This document shows positions 25,676 through 38,840 of a stretch of 64,000 bases of DNA, piece by piece. Each line of letters starts with the position of its first letter. The first letter of the stretch is position 1. Under the pieces are notes generated by a model that worked only from the letters and a program-made list of their open reading frames with translations, did not search any database and had not been told where the DNA came from. The position numbers and the translations under genes are program-made. Source of the DNA: Cryptomeria japonica (lineage: Eukaryota; Streptophyta; Pinopsida; Cupressales; Cupressaceae); the NCBI RefSeq assembly GCF_030272615.1, contig NC_081406.1:267023692-267087691 (forward strand), given 5' to 3'.

Positions 25676-27200
25676 CATGTCTTCTCAAGCATTTAATGCT
25701 TCTTACATCTCCTCTCAAGCAACCTCTTGTTGACAATTGTCACCATTTAATTGGTGTGAATTGTAAACATCGATTGATTAAATTTCAATCATGGCCATTG
25801 TTGAGATTACTCGATCTCAACCATCCATTTCTCTATTTTTCCTATAGATAGAGTTCTCATTCTCTCATTTTGAGATAGAAGTTTTTGTGCATCAAACCTA
25901 TAGTCATTTTTCTAATGATATATCCAAGTCTTTTGTGCATAAAACTTATAGTCATTTTACTAAACATTTTAGCCTCCCTTTGTTAAATACTCATAATAGC
26001 ATTTAGAAGCATTTTAATATCATATCCATATCCATGTTAGACTAGTATATCATGTTAGGATAAGTTTACTAATCTTTTATCATAGCATCATCTTCATACT
26101 AGCTTAAATCAACATAGTTTCAATATCAAACATGTATTAGGAATGCATTCATGCTTATAAATCAAACATCACTCGTTCTTGGAGTTGTCATTCCTAAGCC
26201 ACTTTGCTCAATGATCTAAGAGAAAGAGTGAGACCTTAGGAATCATGTGAGCTAGAGAATGATGGTACACCCCTTGGGAAGTTGAGCTATTTCAAATAGT
26301 TCCTATAACTTGCACCAAGAGTCTCAATGGTGTGTGGATCTTTTGAATCTGACTTTTTCTTTTTTATCGCCCTCATTTCTCACATACACCACTAATCAGA
26401 GACTTAGAGGTAACTCAATTTCCATAAGACTCTTACCCACAGCCTCTATCTCATGCACCTCATATATAGGAGATACAATACGAGAAAATGTCAAATGATA
26501 TTACAAGACCATGGGCTAAAACACTCCAATACAATAGAGTCGACCTTATGTCCATTCTACATGCCCTATGATGTGTCAAAACACATATCAACATGTGTCC
26601 CCCCCTTTTACAACTCATTTATGTGTCTGATGCAAATTATATTTCCTATTTCAGGAGTCTAAACTTTTGGAGGCCATAACATGTGAACCGTGTCCGATTG
26701 AAAAATCGTTTCAAGCATCAAAAAGATCACAAAGTGATCTATTGCCTCATAAATGGCTACATCATCTACACCCACTTTTTAGGGCATTTCAGAGCCTCTA
26801 AAGTCCTCAAAATTAAATTTAAACCTTTCATCGTACCCTCCAAAAATAAAAACTTTAATATATTCAAAACTAGCTATGATCTTGCAACGAAAATTTACAG
26901 GCATGCTTATCTAGCCAACTAGAAGCTTCAGGGAGAATTTTGCACCATTTCATGATTAGACTAAAACTTACTATAAATAGTAACCTCATGTAAATGCAAG
27001 GTTGAGACACCATTTTCCCAACAAGAGGGTTGGCAAAGGGTAGGCGGGAGAGAGACAGGTAGGTAGAGAAGGGAAAATGGAGAGGTAGAGATAGGGAGAG
27101 AAGGGGAAGGGGTTCTAGAGAGAGAGAGAGAGAGAGAGAGAGTAATTCGAATGAGGGGGAGATGGGAGAGATGAAAGTATCAATAAAGGGAGAGGGAGAG
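25676..27200. other. Non-coding stretch ending in a GA-rich tract
   Basis: This continues the sequence interrupted by the ACCTT copia. No protein motif is recognisable. About 27010-27200 is purine-rich with a (GA)n run near 27117-27142, and the same tract resumes at 34622 beyond the next copia. It could be remains of a long LTR, but I see no terminal structure. Confidence 0.4.
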
Positions 27201-28682
27201 TGTTGGTATAAGTTGTTGATTGTTGGTATTTTGCTTGAAGATTGCATTAATGATATGTTATGTCATCATTGATGTCAATAAACCAGTTATGATGTTAAGA
27301 TATCAGCTTATGATATTGTAATAATTTTATATGTTGTATTGCAAACTGGTAGAAGGAGATAGAAAAGGGTAATGCAACCAATAGGATGAGTTTGTAATAA
27401 AAACTGGTATTACTTATGTTATGGAGAGTTGAACCGGTAACCCTACCTTTAGAAGATGTCCAAACCCTAACCGATGGAGTTGAAGAAGATTATGATCAAT
27501 GGTGAATGACAAAGATTATCACACGTATGCATGTTTATTGATCAATGTTTTAAATGTTTCTTGGCGCGTAGAGACAACGGTTTCTGTCTTGGGATTGATC
27601 AAGTTCATTTAATCTAATGCAAACCATGTGATGAGTTACAGAGTTCGATGAAGAGGTAATCAAGGAGCGGTCAAGAATATCTTGAGTGATGTGCATTGAT
27701 TTCTATGTTATTTACTATGTAATCCAATGATCATACTTGAACCAACTTGTTTGTAATCTCTATGAGATGTTTAGGTTTGTGATGTGTTACTGACGTAATG
27801 ATTTGTTTATAAGGTCGATGAGTTGTTTTGTTTATAGGTTAACAAAGTTGTAGTTGAGAGTGAGAGAGTGGTTGCCGAACTTGATAATGTATCTTCACTA
27901 TGTGTAATGGCAGATAGGAGCATGAAAATGATTTGAACAAGCAAGTGTAGTGTTATTCAAACAGATCAGCAAACCCTTGTTGTTTTCTAATAATTACATC
28001 AGTTAAATCCCCTAACCAGGTAAGCTCTAACAAGATTCTTTATTCAAATACTCTAACCAAGTGATCCATTAGCTTGGATTCTAAATCCTCCACTGAGGTT
28101 ACTCCTTACAAGGTATTGCTTTTAATAGGGCATTATAGTCAATCCCTTAACCAAGTGGTCCCTAACAGGATCTGTTATTAACAGGACTTTTTGTAAAAGC
28201 TTTAACATGCTTAAGCTCATAATAGGACGAAATTCATAAGAGATCACAATACCTATGGGTATTCATCCCCACCGTGGTTTTTCCCATTTGGGTTTCTACG
28301 TCAAAAATATTGTGTCAAGTGGTGAATGTTTTTGTGGTTATGTTTATTGTTGAATTTCTTAACTGCTAAATCCACTTTGATTTGTTATGACAACTGGTAG
28401 CAAACTGATACATGTTTTAACTACTGTCAAGTATTTGAGTGATCAAGATAAAAGGTTTTGTAAGTTTCAAGTTATTTTACTGTTATCTGTTATAACAGTC
28501 AACCGATTAATCTTGTCAGTATTATTGCATTTGAAGTTCAGTGATGAAACCAGTCAGTTTAATGTTTTTTTAGAGAGGTTGATTTCAAGTTTGGTGAAAG
28601 TGTATCAAGTTTCCTATCTACTGATTCATCCCCCTCCCCTCTAAGTAGTTGACCAAATCCTTATTCTTTCATCAGATCATCA
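27201..28682 (+). repeat. 5' LTR
   Basis: About 1.48 kb, collinear with 33159-34621. The shared start is tgttggtatttt and the shared end ttcatca...atca. It carries the conserved accgtggtttttcccatttggg block at about 28270 and ctgattcatcccc at about 28620. Confidence 0.85.
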
Positions 28683-28752
28683 ATTGGTATCCGAGCATTT
28701 CACGTCCTCTGAGGTCTAAGCCTTACAACTTGAGGTAAAGATCTTGTAGATC

Positions 28753-31700
28753 ATGATGAAGAAGGAAGGTCCAAAGTTTAACAGAGAAAACTACAGGATA
28801 TGGAGTGATAGAATGAAAATTTACATCAAGAGTCTTGGAAGTTAATATTGGGAACATATTGTTAATCAATATGTTGCACCTAGTGGGACTATGACTGATG
28901 ATCAGAAGAAAGAGCAACAGGAAAACAATCAAGCTCTAGAAGCTCTTATCAGTTCTTTGTCTAATGCAAAATATGTTGATGTCCATGGTCTAGAGACTAA
29001 TTTTTAGGTATGGAAGAAACTTGAAGAAATCTATAGTGGTGATGAGAATGTGAAGATTGCCAAAGAAGAGAGTCTGAGAGGTAAATTAGATGAAATGCAA
29101 ATGGCTGAAGGTGAAAATATCCAACAGTATGCTTAGAGGATAAAATAGATAGTCGGTGAGATCAAGAGTGTTGGTGGTAAAGTTGAAGATGCCACAGTGA
29201 TTAGCAAGGTACCGAGGACCCTTCTACCGGTCTACACTATTCGAGTTGCAACCATTCAGAAGCTAAAGTCAATTGATAAAACTAAGGTAACTCTGGATTC
29301 CATCATTGGTAAGCTTACTACTTTTGACTTTAAATGGTTATGATGGTAGTGCTCAGAAATCTAAGTCTGCATTTAGAAATTTAGTTCCTAATCCATCTAT
29401 AAGAAAAAGTAGAGATGTTAGTCACTCTTATGAATATAGATCCAGCAAAGATGTTGATGATGAAGACAGTCTTGTTGATCTAGAAGCATTGTTGGCTAAG
29501 CGGTTGCCTAGAGGTATCGGTAAGTATAGAGGTAAACTACCTTTGAAATTCTTTGCTTGTAATAAGATTGGACACATTATAGCTAACTATCCTAATGGTG
29601 GCAATGAGCATAAGCGAGACAACTTCAAGAAGTACAAAGGGAAAGGCAAAAGAGATTGTCTTATTGTTGTTGATGGTGGTATCACTAATAAGGAATCTGA
29701 GGGTGATGCTAATGAAGATATTGTCTTTGTTTTCATCAAAGAGGAGACATCTAATCAGAAGGCATTAGTGTCTCACATGGATATTTCTGATCATTGAATC
29801 ATTGATAGTGGTTGTTCACACCACATGACCGGTGACCGGACCAAATTTATTTCTCTGAAGGAATTTGATGGAGGAGTTGTGAGATTCAGTAATGAATCAC
29901 CTTGCATAGTAAAAGGTAAGAGAACTATTTCTCTTAATGGAAAGAGCAGTGTAGATGATGTCTATTGGCCTGAAGGATTAAAGCACAATATTTTGAGTGT
30001 TGCACAACTCAATGACAAAGGTTATCCATTGGAGTTTAAGAATGGTATGTGCAAAATATATGGGAGAAAAGGTGAATTGATTGCAACCGACAAGCAGACT
30101 AAAGGTAACCTGTTTCACCTGAATCCTAAAGTCAACAATTGTTTAATTGCTAAGATATATGATAGTTGGCTTTGGCATAGGAGATTTTATCATATAAATT
30201 TTGATAACATCGTTAAAGTGAGTAAGTCCAAGTCTGTGAGAGGTTTGCCACAATTGGACAAACCGGTAAATGCTCTATGTAAGGAATGTCATTTGGCAAA
30301 GATGACAACATCAACTTTCAAGAGCAATTCCTTCACAGTAGAACACTTGTTAGATTTGGTTCATACATATTTTTATGGACCCATAAGGACTAAAAGAATT
30401 CAAGGTGATAGATATTTTATGATCTTCATTGATGATTTTTCAAGAATGATGTGGGTCACATTCTTGAAGGATAAGTCAGAAGCTTTTGGTAAGTTCAAGG
30501 CATTCAGAGCCTTAGCAGAAAAGGAAAGTGGCATGAAGATAAAGTGTCTAAGGACGGATCAAGGCAGTGAATCTACTTTTGAGAAATTCATTAGGTATTG
30601 TGAAGCAAATGGAATCAAAAGGCAACTTTCTGCACCAAGGACACCGCAGTAGAATGGTATTGCAGAGAGCAACAACATGTCAGTTGTTGAAGGTGCTAGA
30701 ACGATGTTGATTCAAGGAGGTGTAGCAAAATATTTCTAGAGAGAAGTTGTCAATACAGTTGTCTACACGATGAACTGGATACTGGTAATAAGAGGTAAGG
30801 ACAAGACTCCTTATGAATACTGATATGGTAGATCACCTAATGTCATTTATTTTAATATATTTGGCAGTAAATATTTTATTAAGAGAGGTGACTATGTCAA
30901 CAATTTTGAGGCTAAGAGTGATGAAGGTATATTTCTTGGTTACTCCACCAAGAGTAAGGCCTATAAATGTTACAACAACCGAACTTAGAGAGTCATTGAA
31001 AGTGCTGATGTTCGAGTGGATGAGAATCCTGACGTCTCAAGGGAAGCTAGTGTGGAGAAAAAGGAAGAAGATCCTTGCATTCTGTTTTTGGAGCTAGAAT
31101 CGGTGAAACCTGAAACTGGTAAAGAGAATGTTGATGTGCCAGTCCAACCGGAATAGGTTGAATTAGAATCTGATGATGATAACGAAGGAGAACCTGAAGA
31201 TAATAATCATATTATTCTGAGGTATGTGAGACTCAATCATAATCCTGACTAGATTATTGGAGATAAAAATGTTGGAGTGCTAACGAGAAGAAAAATATGA
31301 GAGAATTCTTGCATGATCTCCACTATTGAGCCTAGAACTACCAAGGAAGCATTTGGTGATGATAATTGGATCAAAGCTATGGAGGAGGAGCTAGATAAAA
31401 TTGAGAAGAACAAGACATGGACCATAGTACCCAGACTGGTGAACAAGAGTGTGATAGGTACTAAGTGGGTGTTCAAGAACAAGCTAAATGAAGATGGAGT
31501 AGTAGTTTGAAACAAGGCTAGATTAGTTTGCAAAGGTTATGCACAGGAAGAAGAGAAGACTATGGTGAGACTTTTGCACTAGTTGCTAGACTTGAAGGTG
31601 TCAGGACTCTACTTATTTTTGCAGCACATAAGGGTTTCAAAGTATATCAAATGGATGTGAAGTCGGAATTTTTTAATGGAATACTGGAAGAAGAAGTGTA

Positions 31701-32862
31701 CATTGAGCAACCTAAGGGTTGTTTTTTGACTGATGATAGAGATATGGTATGTAAAGTGCACAAAGTGCTATATGGTTTAAAGAAAGCACCAAGATCATGG
31801 TATGAGAGCCTACATTCACACCCGATGAAGATAGGTTTTCAGAGAACCAGTGAAGATAGCAACATATATCTCAAATCTGAAGGAGATACGATACTAGTGA
31901 GTGAAGTGTTTGTAGATGATATTATATTTGGAGGAAATGATGACATGAGCAATGAGTTTGCAAATGAAATGAAAAATGAGTTTGAAATGTCTCTAGTGGG
32001 AGAGGTAAAAAACTTCATAGGCTTGCAAATTCAACAGATGAAGAGTGGTATTTTCATCACATAGTCTAAGTATGTGAAAGAGGTGTTAAAGACATTTGGT
32101 ATGAGTGACTGTAAACCAATTGGGACACCAATGGTTACAGGTTGTAAATTGTCTAAGGAAGATGAAGCCAATTCTGTTGATGAAAAGGAGTAAAGGTCAA
32201 TGATAGGGAAGTTGCACTATGTTGTTCACAGTAGACCGAATATAGCTCATGCAGTTGGTCTATTTGCAAGATTTTAGAAGAATCCAAAAGAAACACACCT
32301 GATAGCAACCAAGAGAATATTCAGCTATTTGAAAGGTACTATTGACTATGGTTTATGGTATCGATATGCAAGTAATTTTGATTTGAAGGTGTATATATAT
32401 GCAGATTGGGCAGGTAATGTTGAAGATAGAAAAAGCACAACTGATGGAGATTTCTTTCTTGGTGGAAGGCTTGTATCTTGGAGTAGCAAGAAGTAGAGTT
32501 GCACATCTCAGTCTACTGTTGAAGCTGAGTATGTTGCATCTTATATGAATTGTACCCAGGCTATCTGGATGAAACACATTTTGGAAGGTTTCAAGATGAA
32601 GTTTTTTGAACCGGTAAAGATCTTATGTGACAACACCAATGCTATAAATATTTCAAAGAACCCGGTGATGCATGCTAGGACCAAGCATATTGAATTGAAG
32701 TATCATTTCTTGAGAGAAAAAGTGTAGAGTAAAGATGTGATATTGGAGCATGTTTCTACCAAGGAGCAACTTGCAAATATCTTTACTAACCCTCTGCCTA
32801 AGACTACTTTTGAGTATCTTAGAAGTCAGCAAGGGGTTGTACCCCTTCATGAGGTCAATTGA
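28753..32862 (+). pseudogene. copia gag-pol polyprotein with many stops
   Basis: Begins MMKKEGPKFNRENYRIW (gag). The zinc knuckle at about 29555 is degraded (FFACNKIGHIIANYP). The protease-like stretch with SGCSHHMTGD follows a TGA. Integrase (30150-30660) has H-H-C-C residues (LWHRRFYHINFDNI, LCKECHLAKM), FMIFIDDFSRMMWV and LRTDQGSES, and breaks at a TAG after PRTPQ. Reverse transcriptase (31528-32064) has [20 protein letters not shown] and [10 protein letters not shown]. RNase H (to 32862) has YADWAGNVEDRKST, EAEYVAS and CDNTNAINISKNPVMHARTKH. At least ten stops, several of them TAG, plus frameshifts near 29330 and 30820 make it inactive. Confidence 0.9.
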
Positions 32863-33158
32863 GCATGATGTAGGAATACATCAGTCCTGAAGCTACTTGC
32901 ATAATTTTATAGCACGATTGGTGTAGAGTGGAGTTATTCCACAGGGGGAGCATTAGTTGCAAGTTGATGTTGAACAAGTAAAGTTTGACATTGTATGTTT
33001 TACTTTCACTTTGGCATTGTTGTCAAAGGGGGAGAAGAGCTATAAGACTATGAGGAGTATTGTATGATTGTGGTAAAATGTAAACTAAGATTCCTATGCA
33101 CATCATCACAATCAAGGGCATTGATATTTGTATTGCCATCAATGCCAAAGGGGGAGAT

Positions 33159-34621
33159 TGTTGGTATTTTTCTTGAAGGTTGCATTAATGATATGTTATG
33201 TTGTCATTGATGTCAAAAAATTGGTTATGATGTTAAGACATCAACTTATGATATTGTAATAATGTTATATGTTGTATTCCAAACCAATATAAGGAGCTAG
33301 GAAAGGGTAATGCAACTGGTAGGAGGAGTTTGTAATGAAAACTGGTATTAATTATGCTGTGGAGAGTTGAACCAATAACCCTATCTGTAGAAGATGTCTA
33401 AACCCTAACCGCTGGAATTGAAGCAGATTATGATCAATGGTGAAAGACAAAGATTATGACACGTATGCATGTTGATTGATGAATTTTTTAAATGTTTCTT
33501 GGCGCGTAGAGACAATGGTTTCTATCTTGGGATCGATCAAGTTCATTGCATCTAATGCAAACCGTGTGATGAGTTACAGAGTTCGATGAAGTGGTAATCA
33601 AGGAGCGGTCAAGAATATCTTGAGTGATGTGCATTGATTTCTGTGTTATTTACTATGTAATCCAATGGTCATACTTGAACCTACTTGTTTGTAATCTCTA
33701 TGAGATGTTTAGGTTTGTGATGTGTTACCAACTTGATGATTTGTTTATAAGGTCGATGAGTTGTTTTGTTTGTAGGTTGGCAAAGTTGTAGTTGAGAGTG
33801 AGAGAGTGGTTGTCGAACCTGATAGTGTATATGCAGCATGTGTAATGGCAGATAAGAGCATGAAAAGGATTTGAACAAGCAAGTGTAGTGCTATTCAAAT
33901 AGATCAGCAAACCCCTGTTGTTTTCTAACAATTACATCAGTTAAATTCCCTAACCAGTTAAGCTCTAACAAGCTTCTTTATTCAAATCCTCTAATCAGGT
34001 GATCCATTAGCTTGGATTCTAAATCCTCCACTGAGGTTACTCCTTATAGGGTATTGCTTTTAATAGGGCATTATAGTCAATCCCTTAACCGAGTGGTCCC
34101 TAATAGGATCTGTTCTTAACAGGGCTTTGTGTAAAAGCTTTAACAGGCTTAAGCTCCTAACAGGGAGAACTTCAGAAGAGTGCAAAATACTTGTGGGTAT
34201 TCATCCCGACCGTGGTTTTTCCCATTTGGGTTTCCACGTCAAAAATATTGTGTCAAGTGGTAAATGTTTTTGTGGTTATGTTTATTGTTGAATTGCTTAA
34301 CTACTAAATCCACTTTGAGTTGTTATGACAACCGACAACAAACTTATACATGTTTTAACTACTGTCAAGTTAAGTATTTGAGTGATCAAGATAAAAGGTT
34401 TTGTAAGTTTCAAGTTGTTTTATTGTTATCTGTTATAACAGTCAATTGGTTAATCTTGTCAGTATTATTGCATTTGAAGTTCGGTGATGAAACCAGTCAG
34501 TTTAATGTTTATTTAGAGAGGTTGATTTTAGGTTTGGTGAAAGTGTATCAAGTTTTCTATCTACTGATTCACCCCCCCTCTCAGTAATTGACAGGATCCT
34601 TATTATTTCATCATACCATCA
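33159..34621 (+). repeat. 3' LTR
   Basis: Starts immediately after the polypurine tract (gggggagat) and ends ataccatca. Differences from the 5' LTR are many scattered substitutions, mainly transitions, so this copy is older than the ACCTT copia. Confidence 0.85.
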
Positions 34622-34741
34622 AAGAGAAGGGGAAAGGTAGAGGGTGTGGGCAAGGGAGAGGGGAGAGAAATAGAGAGAAGGGTAAAGTAAGAAGGGTGAG
34701 AGAATGAGAGAAGTGGATAGGGAAAGGACGCGAGAAAGGGA

Positions 34742-34788
<47 letters not shown>

Positions 34789-34790
34789 TC
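34622..34790. repeat. GA-rich tract and (GA)n microsatellite
   Basis: Purine-rich DNA with a pure (GA)n run at about 34747-34784. It is the right half of the tract that begins before 27200, now split by the copia insertion. Confidence 0.8.
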
Positions 34791-35152
34791 AATATCTATA
34801 AGTACGATACATAGGATGAGAGAGTTGGCTACAAATAAGTGTACAAGGTGTTAGGGATAGAAAGAGAGATAGACTTATAGCTAGAAGAAAAGAGTGTCCA
34901 AATAGGAGATTATATGAGGGATCCAGAGAAACATAATTTATTTAATATAAAATGTTATATCATGATATATATGTTTTTTAATATTTATAATATATTATAT
35001 TATATTATGTGTATTAGTAATATATAAATATTTATATATTAAATAAAATATAGAAGATAATATCATAATATTATAAATATTATACTTTGAAATCTATCTC
35101 TGATGGAGGTTGACTCCTTCTGAGACCATTAGATAAGAGGCAAGGGAGTTGA
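34791..35152. other. AT-rich non-coding stretch
   Basis: Nothing coding is visible. About 34930-35080 is dominated by ata/tat repeats. It lies downstream of the minus-strand unknown gene and may be its 3' flank. Confidence 0.4.
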
Positions 35153-36612
35153 TTAAGCTTTCTTATCAACATAGGTAAGGCCTAATACATTACCATCATC
35201 TTCAAGCTCTTTTGGGATGTCAGCAAGGTCAAAATCCTATATTTGATCAACTATTAACTGATAATAATCAAGCTTCCTCATGTCATGCTTGGTTTGGAAA
35301 TCAATCCAAACATATTTAATATGATGCACATGAACATATGCCTTTTTTAATTTATTTCTCATTTCATTGTAATCAAAGTCTCTCCTTGCCTTAAAAAACC
35401 TCATGGTTACTCTTCTCATTTCATCCTCCATTGCCTTGGCTTTGAATATAGAAGTGATGGAATACCTACCAATAGTAAGAGAGAATTTCATACCTATTTT
35501 ATGGGAGCCTGATTGAGCTTCATGAACTGCCACCATTTGACAAGCCAACTCCATCAAAACAATTTTGTCTAAGGGATATCTTGAGAGCACGAAAGGCTCA
35601 CCATTGAAACACCCAACCCTGAGATATGTGATGGTGGGGAATTTTAGGAACATGCATCCATATTCATTTACCACCTCCCAAGCATGACCTTATACCCTCT
35701 TATTGTATAAATCCTTATTCAACATGCGCATATGATACCCGAATAAGGAATCATTTACTCTTCGAAAATGATTGAAACTGTTCTTCAACACCAATCGGGA
35801 GTAGTATTCATTCACAATAATTTGTCTTTTGTCTCCCATGGTAGAGAGTCCTGAAAAATGTCTCATTGAAGTTGCTACATATACCAAATAAGAGGTCATG
35901 TAGAAATTGAGAGTGCTTGACACTTTGGCAGGCTACTCACATATAACATCACTGATTTTCTTACCCTAGAATATCCTTTCTTTATTATGTCTAATACCAT
36001 GGATATATTGATAAATCCATTTATAGTAGGTGTTAGAAGTGGGAATCCCTTTAACCCTACTCGAGAGAGTTACCAAATCATTTACCTCTTCAATGAAATC
36101 ACTTCTAGTAAAAGTCTCGGCCACCTGGAAATCGTAGGCCTCCGGGTCTTCAACCAATTATCATTTGTGTTCCTCCTGCATTTGTTCGAATTTCTATCAT
36201 AGTAAGCCTAAGCTGATTGTATGGTGATGTCTGAGTACTTCTCAATATTAGGATACTTGAAGATACTTTTGAAGAGATATTCATCCAACCTTATATATTT
36301 ATTGCCACTGGTATCATTTACACTTCTGCTTGCAAGATCAAATTGAATTGCGGCCACCATGAAAAATTTAGGGCTTTGAGTAGACATAGGGAAAGTTGCA
36401 ACCAAATAGATACCACTATTGATGATGGACTCCATTTTCTAGTATGAAGGAGGTTGTTTAAGCCACTTAAGAAACTCAACTAGGTTAACATGACCTATCT
36501 CTATGTCTCTTAGTTGGTCTATGTTTGATGAAACTAAAGAAGGTGGTAAGACCAAATGAGGGTCCTACTTTTAGAACTTCATCGCCTTCTTACTTGGAGA
36601 AGCTTCTGTCAT
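35153..36612 (-). pseudogene. Unrecognised repeat-encoded protein, copy 1
   Basis: I do not recognise the family. A minus-strand frame starts MTEASPSKKAMKF (ATG 36612), reads through stops to MESIINSGIYLVATFPMSTQ, FFMVAAIQFDLASRSV and CPNIEK-like KYPNIEKYSD, shifts frame near 36155 and continues VEDPEAYDFQVAETFTRSDF, GLSTMGDKRQIIVNEYYSRL, FGYHMRMLNKDLYNKRV and LGLTYVDKKA to TAA at 35155-35153, about 485 codons. There are no membrane segments; the C-terminus is basic and helical-looking. A second copy of its N-terminal part is at 38841-39255. Duplication, stops and an upstream hairpin array point to a repeat family and not a single-copy gene. Gag-like or DNA-binding roles are possible but unproven. 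Confidence 0.55.
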
Positions 36613-36817
36613 TTGTACAATGACAACACTGTAACGAGAAAAAATATCAGTACTTGAAGAAGTGCAATTGATCAACCATTTTGTTCATTCTAAGCTGAAC
36701 AAACTCTTGAATGTGATGCATTTGAAGCCATTAGGGTTTCTAAAACCCACATTGTATCTTGGAAGTTCAATGGTAAATCAGGCCTATGAACCCTATTTAT
36801 ATGTGTGCAATTAGTGT

Positions 36818-37200
36818 AATTTGGGTTTATAGGGCCGAATTACACTTTTGGCAAAGGGCGGCTCTCAGGTATAATTTGAGTTCATAACCCTAAATTGTAC
36901 TTCAAGGAAATATTAAAAATAGGTATAAGTTGGACGTATAGGTCTGATTTACACTTATTTGGTGCAAAAATAAAACATGTGTAAATCAGACGTATAAGTC
37001 TGACATACACCTTAATGAAGGGATGAAAATGTAAGGTGGGCTTAAGAACCCACCATACAGTTGGGGAAAAAAAAATCTAATGTAGGGCGGGTTTACAAAC
37101 CCATCATACACTTAAAAGCTTGAATGTTAGTGTAAGGCGGTTCTGCAAACCTACCATACACTTAAGTGATGGCAACAACAAAATCATCGTGCATGGTGGG
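36818..37200. repeat. Serial hairpin array, copy 1
   Basis: At least seven successive imperfect palindromes of 30-38 bp, about 48-53 bp apart, lie upstream of the minus-strand gene. Each follows the plan GTGTAA - variable - GGGTTTATAAACCC-like centre - variable - TTACAC. Examples start at about 36818, 36876, 36922, 36979, 37030, 37081 and 37131. Arm sequences differ between units while pairing is kept. The eighth unit is cut by the copia LTR at 37208. Confidence 0.8.
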
Positions 37201-37207
37201 TCATAGA

Positions 37208-38840
37208 TGTTGGCATTATTTATTTATGTGTTGTCATTGATGTCAACACTGAGCTCCGGTTGGACATTGTTCTGTCCTAGTTGGACCTATTCTAATTTGA
37301 CTTGGTTTTGGCTGAGGTTTTCAGAGATTGTGATCTAGTGTGATCAGATTGTTTGATTCGGTTTTGGATGTTATTCAGTATGTTTATATTATTTTCATAT
37401 TCAGTTGGTTCATGATTTAGTGCTCTAGAAGCTATCATTTATGTTTTGGTTTGTCCATTGATATTATTGGTACCGGATGGCATTTGATGAAATGGTCAAC
37501 TAGTTTTGATTTGGCTTCTAGAAATCCTTCCTAATGTGCTGAAGGTGTCCTTGACTGTGTCATAATTGTTTGGTGGCTTCGCATTAGTTGGCGTGATGAT
37601 TTGATGATCCTATTTGGATCTAGTTGCTTATTCCGTGGTATTGACACTGAGGGTTTCTATCAGTTGGTGAAACGTGTTGCTATGTAATGTAAATCATAAT
37701 ATTGGCCTGATGGTATTGTGTGATGTAATTTATGTAGTTATGAGTTATGGGTTTAGGGTTTAGATAACCTTGTTTATCAAGGTTGATGATCTATATATAT
37801 ATAGGTGATATATTCATGTAATTTTTATGGTATGGTTATGTTTGCATTATCAAAGAGAGGTTTATGTGCCGACAAGGTTATATCATTCAACGAAGGTTTG
37901 TGCAGAGTTTGGTATTGTCGGGTAGACATTTGTGCTTAACTGGAACTGTATCAAGCATTAGCAGAAGTATTATTTGACTATGGGTAGGGTTTCCCACCAT
38001 GTTTTTTCCCTTAACCAAGTTTTCCACCTCAAAAATATTGGTGGTGTGTTCTATATTTTCATGCTTTATCTTTCACTATGTTGTTTTTATATTGCTCTAG
38101 TAGAAAGTTTATAATCTGCATTAATTGTTTAACTTGTGGAAAACTGATTCACCCCCTCCCCTCTCAATTTTCCTCTGATTCATTCTAACTATTGGAATAT
38201 GAAATTGTTAACAATTAGTATCAAAGAAAGGTCCTCTCTTTAGAAGCTTAACCGCTTGAGGAGATCTGATGGCATCAAGTTATACATTTAATCCCTACCG
38301 AAAGGAGAGTCCTAGATTTGATGGTACAAATTACAAATTATGGAAGGAGTGGATGAAGATTCATCTGAGATGTCTTGAAGCTGAAGTTTGGGAGATAGTA
38401 GAAAAAGGTTATACACCTCATGATCCCGATTCTGAAATTCTGACACCTCCTGATGAACAGAAGAGACTTGATAATGATGTTAGAGAAAAAGAAGCATTGT
38501 TAAGTGCCCCATCTGATGATAAATTGTTGAGTATCATAGAGCTGGAAAATGCAAATCAAATCTGGTCGAAGATTGAAACTCTATATGAAGACAACCAAGC
38601 AGAAAAGATTGCAAAACTTGAAGGTTTCCGAGTGAGATATGAAAATTTGAAGATGGAAGAAGATGAGAAGATAATTTCTTTCATTGATAGAGTGAATGAG
38701 ATTGTCATGAGAATCAAATGCTACGGTGGAACAGTTAATGAGGATGAGATTGTTTCAAAAATTCAGTGAGCTCTACCTCTGGCTTACAAGATGAAGGCTC
38801 CTACAATAAATGAACTCCAAACAATGTCAAATACTTTTTG
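37208..38840 (+). mobile_element. copia 5' fragment: LTR, primer-binding site, partial gag
   Basis: A 5' LTR of about 1006 bp (37208-38213; tgttggcatta ... attgttaaca) is followed by attagtatcaaag, a changed initiator-Met primer-binding site, and a gag reading frame. Sequence homology to copia ends near 38840, where a second copy of the sequence found left of the fragment begins. Protease, integrase, reverse transcriptase and the 3' LTR are absent. Confidence 0.8.
38269..38835 (+). pseudogene. copia gag N-terminal part (UBN2-like)
   Basis: ATG at 38269 gives MASSYTFNPYRKESPRFDGT, then NYKLWKEWMKIHLRC, IWSKIETLYEDNQAEKIAKL and FIDRVNEIVMRIKCYGGTVN, the usual copia Gag layout (substrate-like W motif, LxxLYE, long helices). 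A TGA follows at residue 167, after which the frame still reads ALPLAYKMKAPTINELQT before the breakpoint. The zinc knuckle is missing. This is structural capsid-type protein only. Confidence 0.85.

Larger units (their letters stand above)
27201..34621 (+). mobile_element. Complete but decayed Ty1/copia retrotransposon in a GA-rich tract
   Basis: The 5' LTR (27201-28682) is followed by attggtatccgagc, the initiator-Met primer-binding site. Gag-pol follows, then the polypurine tract aatgccaaagggggagat, and the 3' LTR (33159-34621). The flanks gagag (27196-27200) and aagag (34622-34626) fit a 5-bp TSD with one change. Purine-rich DNA lies on both sides, so the element split a GA microsatellite. 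A 20-bp duplication of the LTR start (tgttggtat) seems to be present at 27201-27220. Confidence 0.85.

Noticed and set aside
26870-27247. Minus-strand Ser/Leu-rich frame at the GA tract
   Set aside because: It is the translation of the purine-rich repeat complement.
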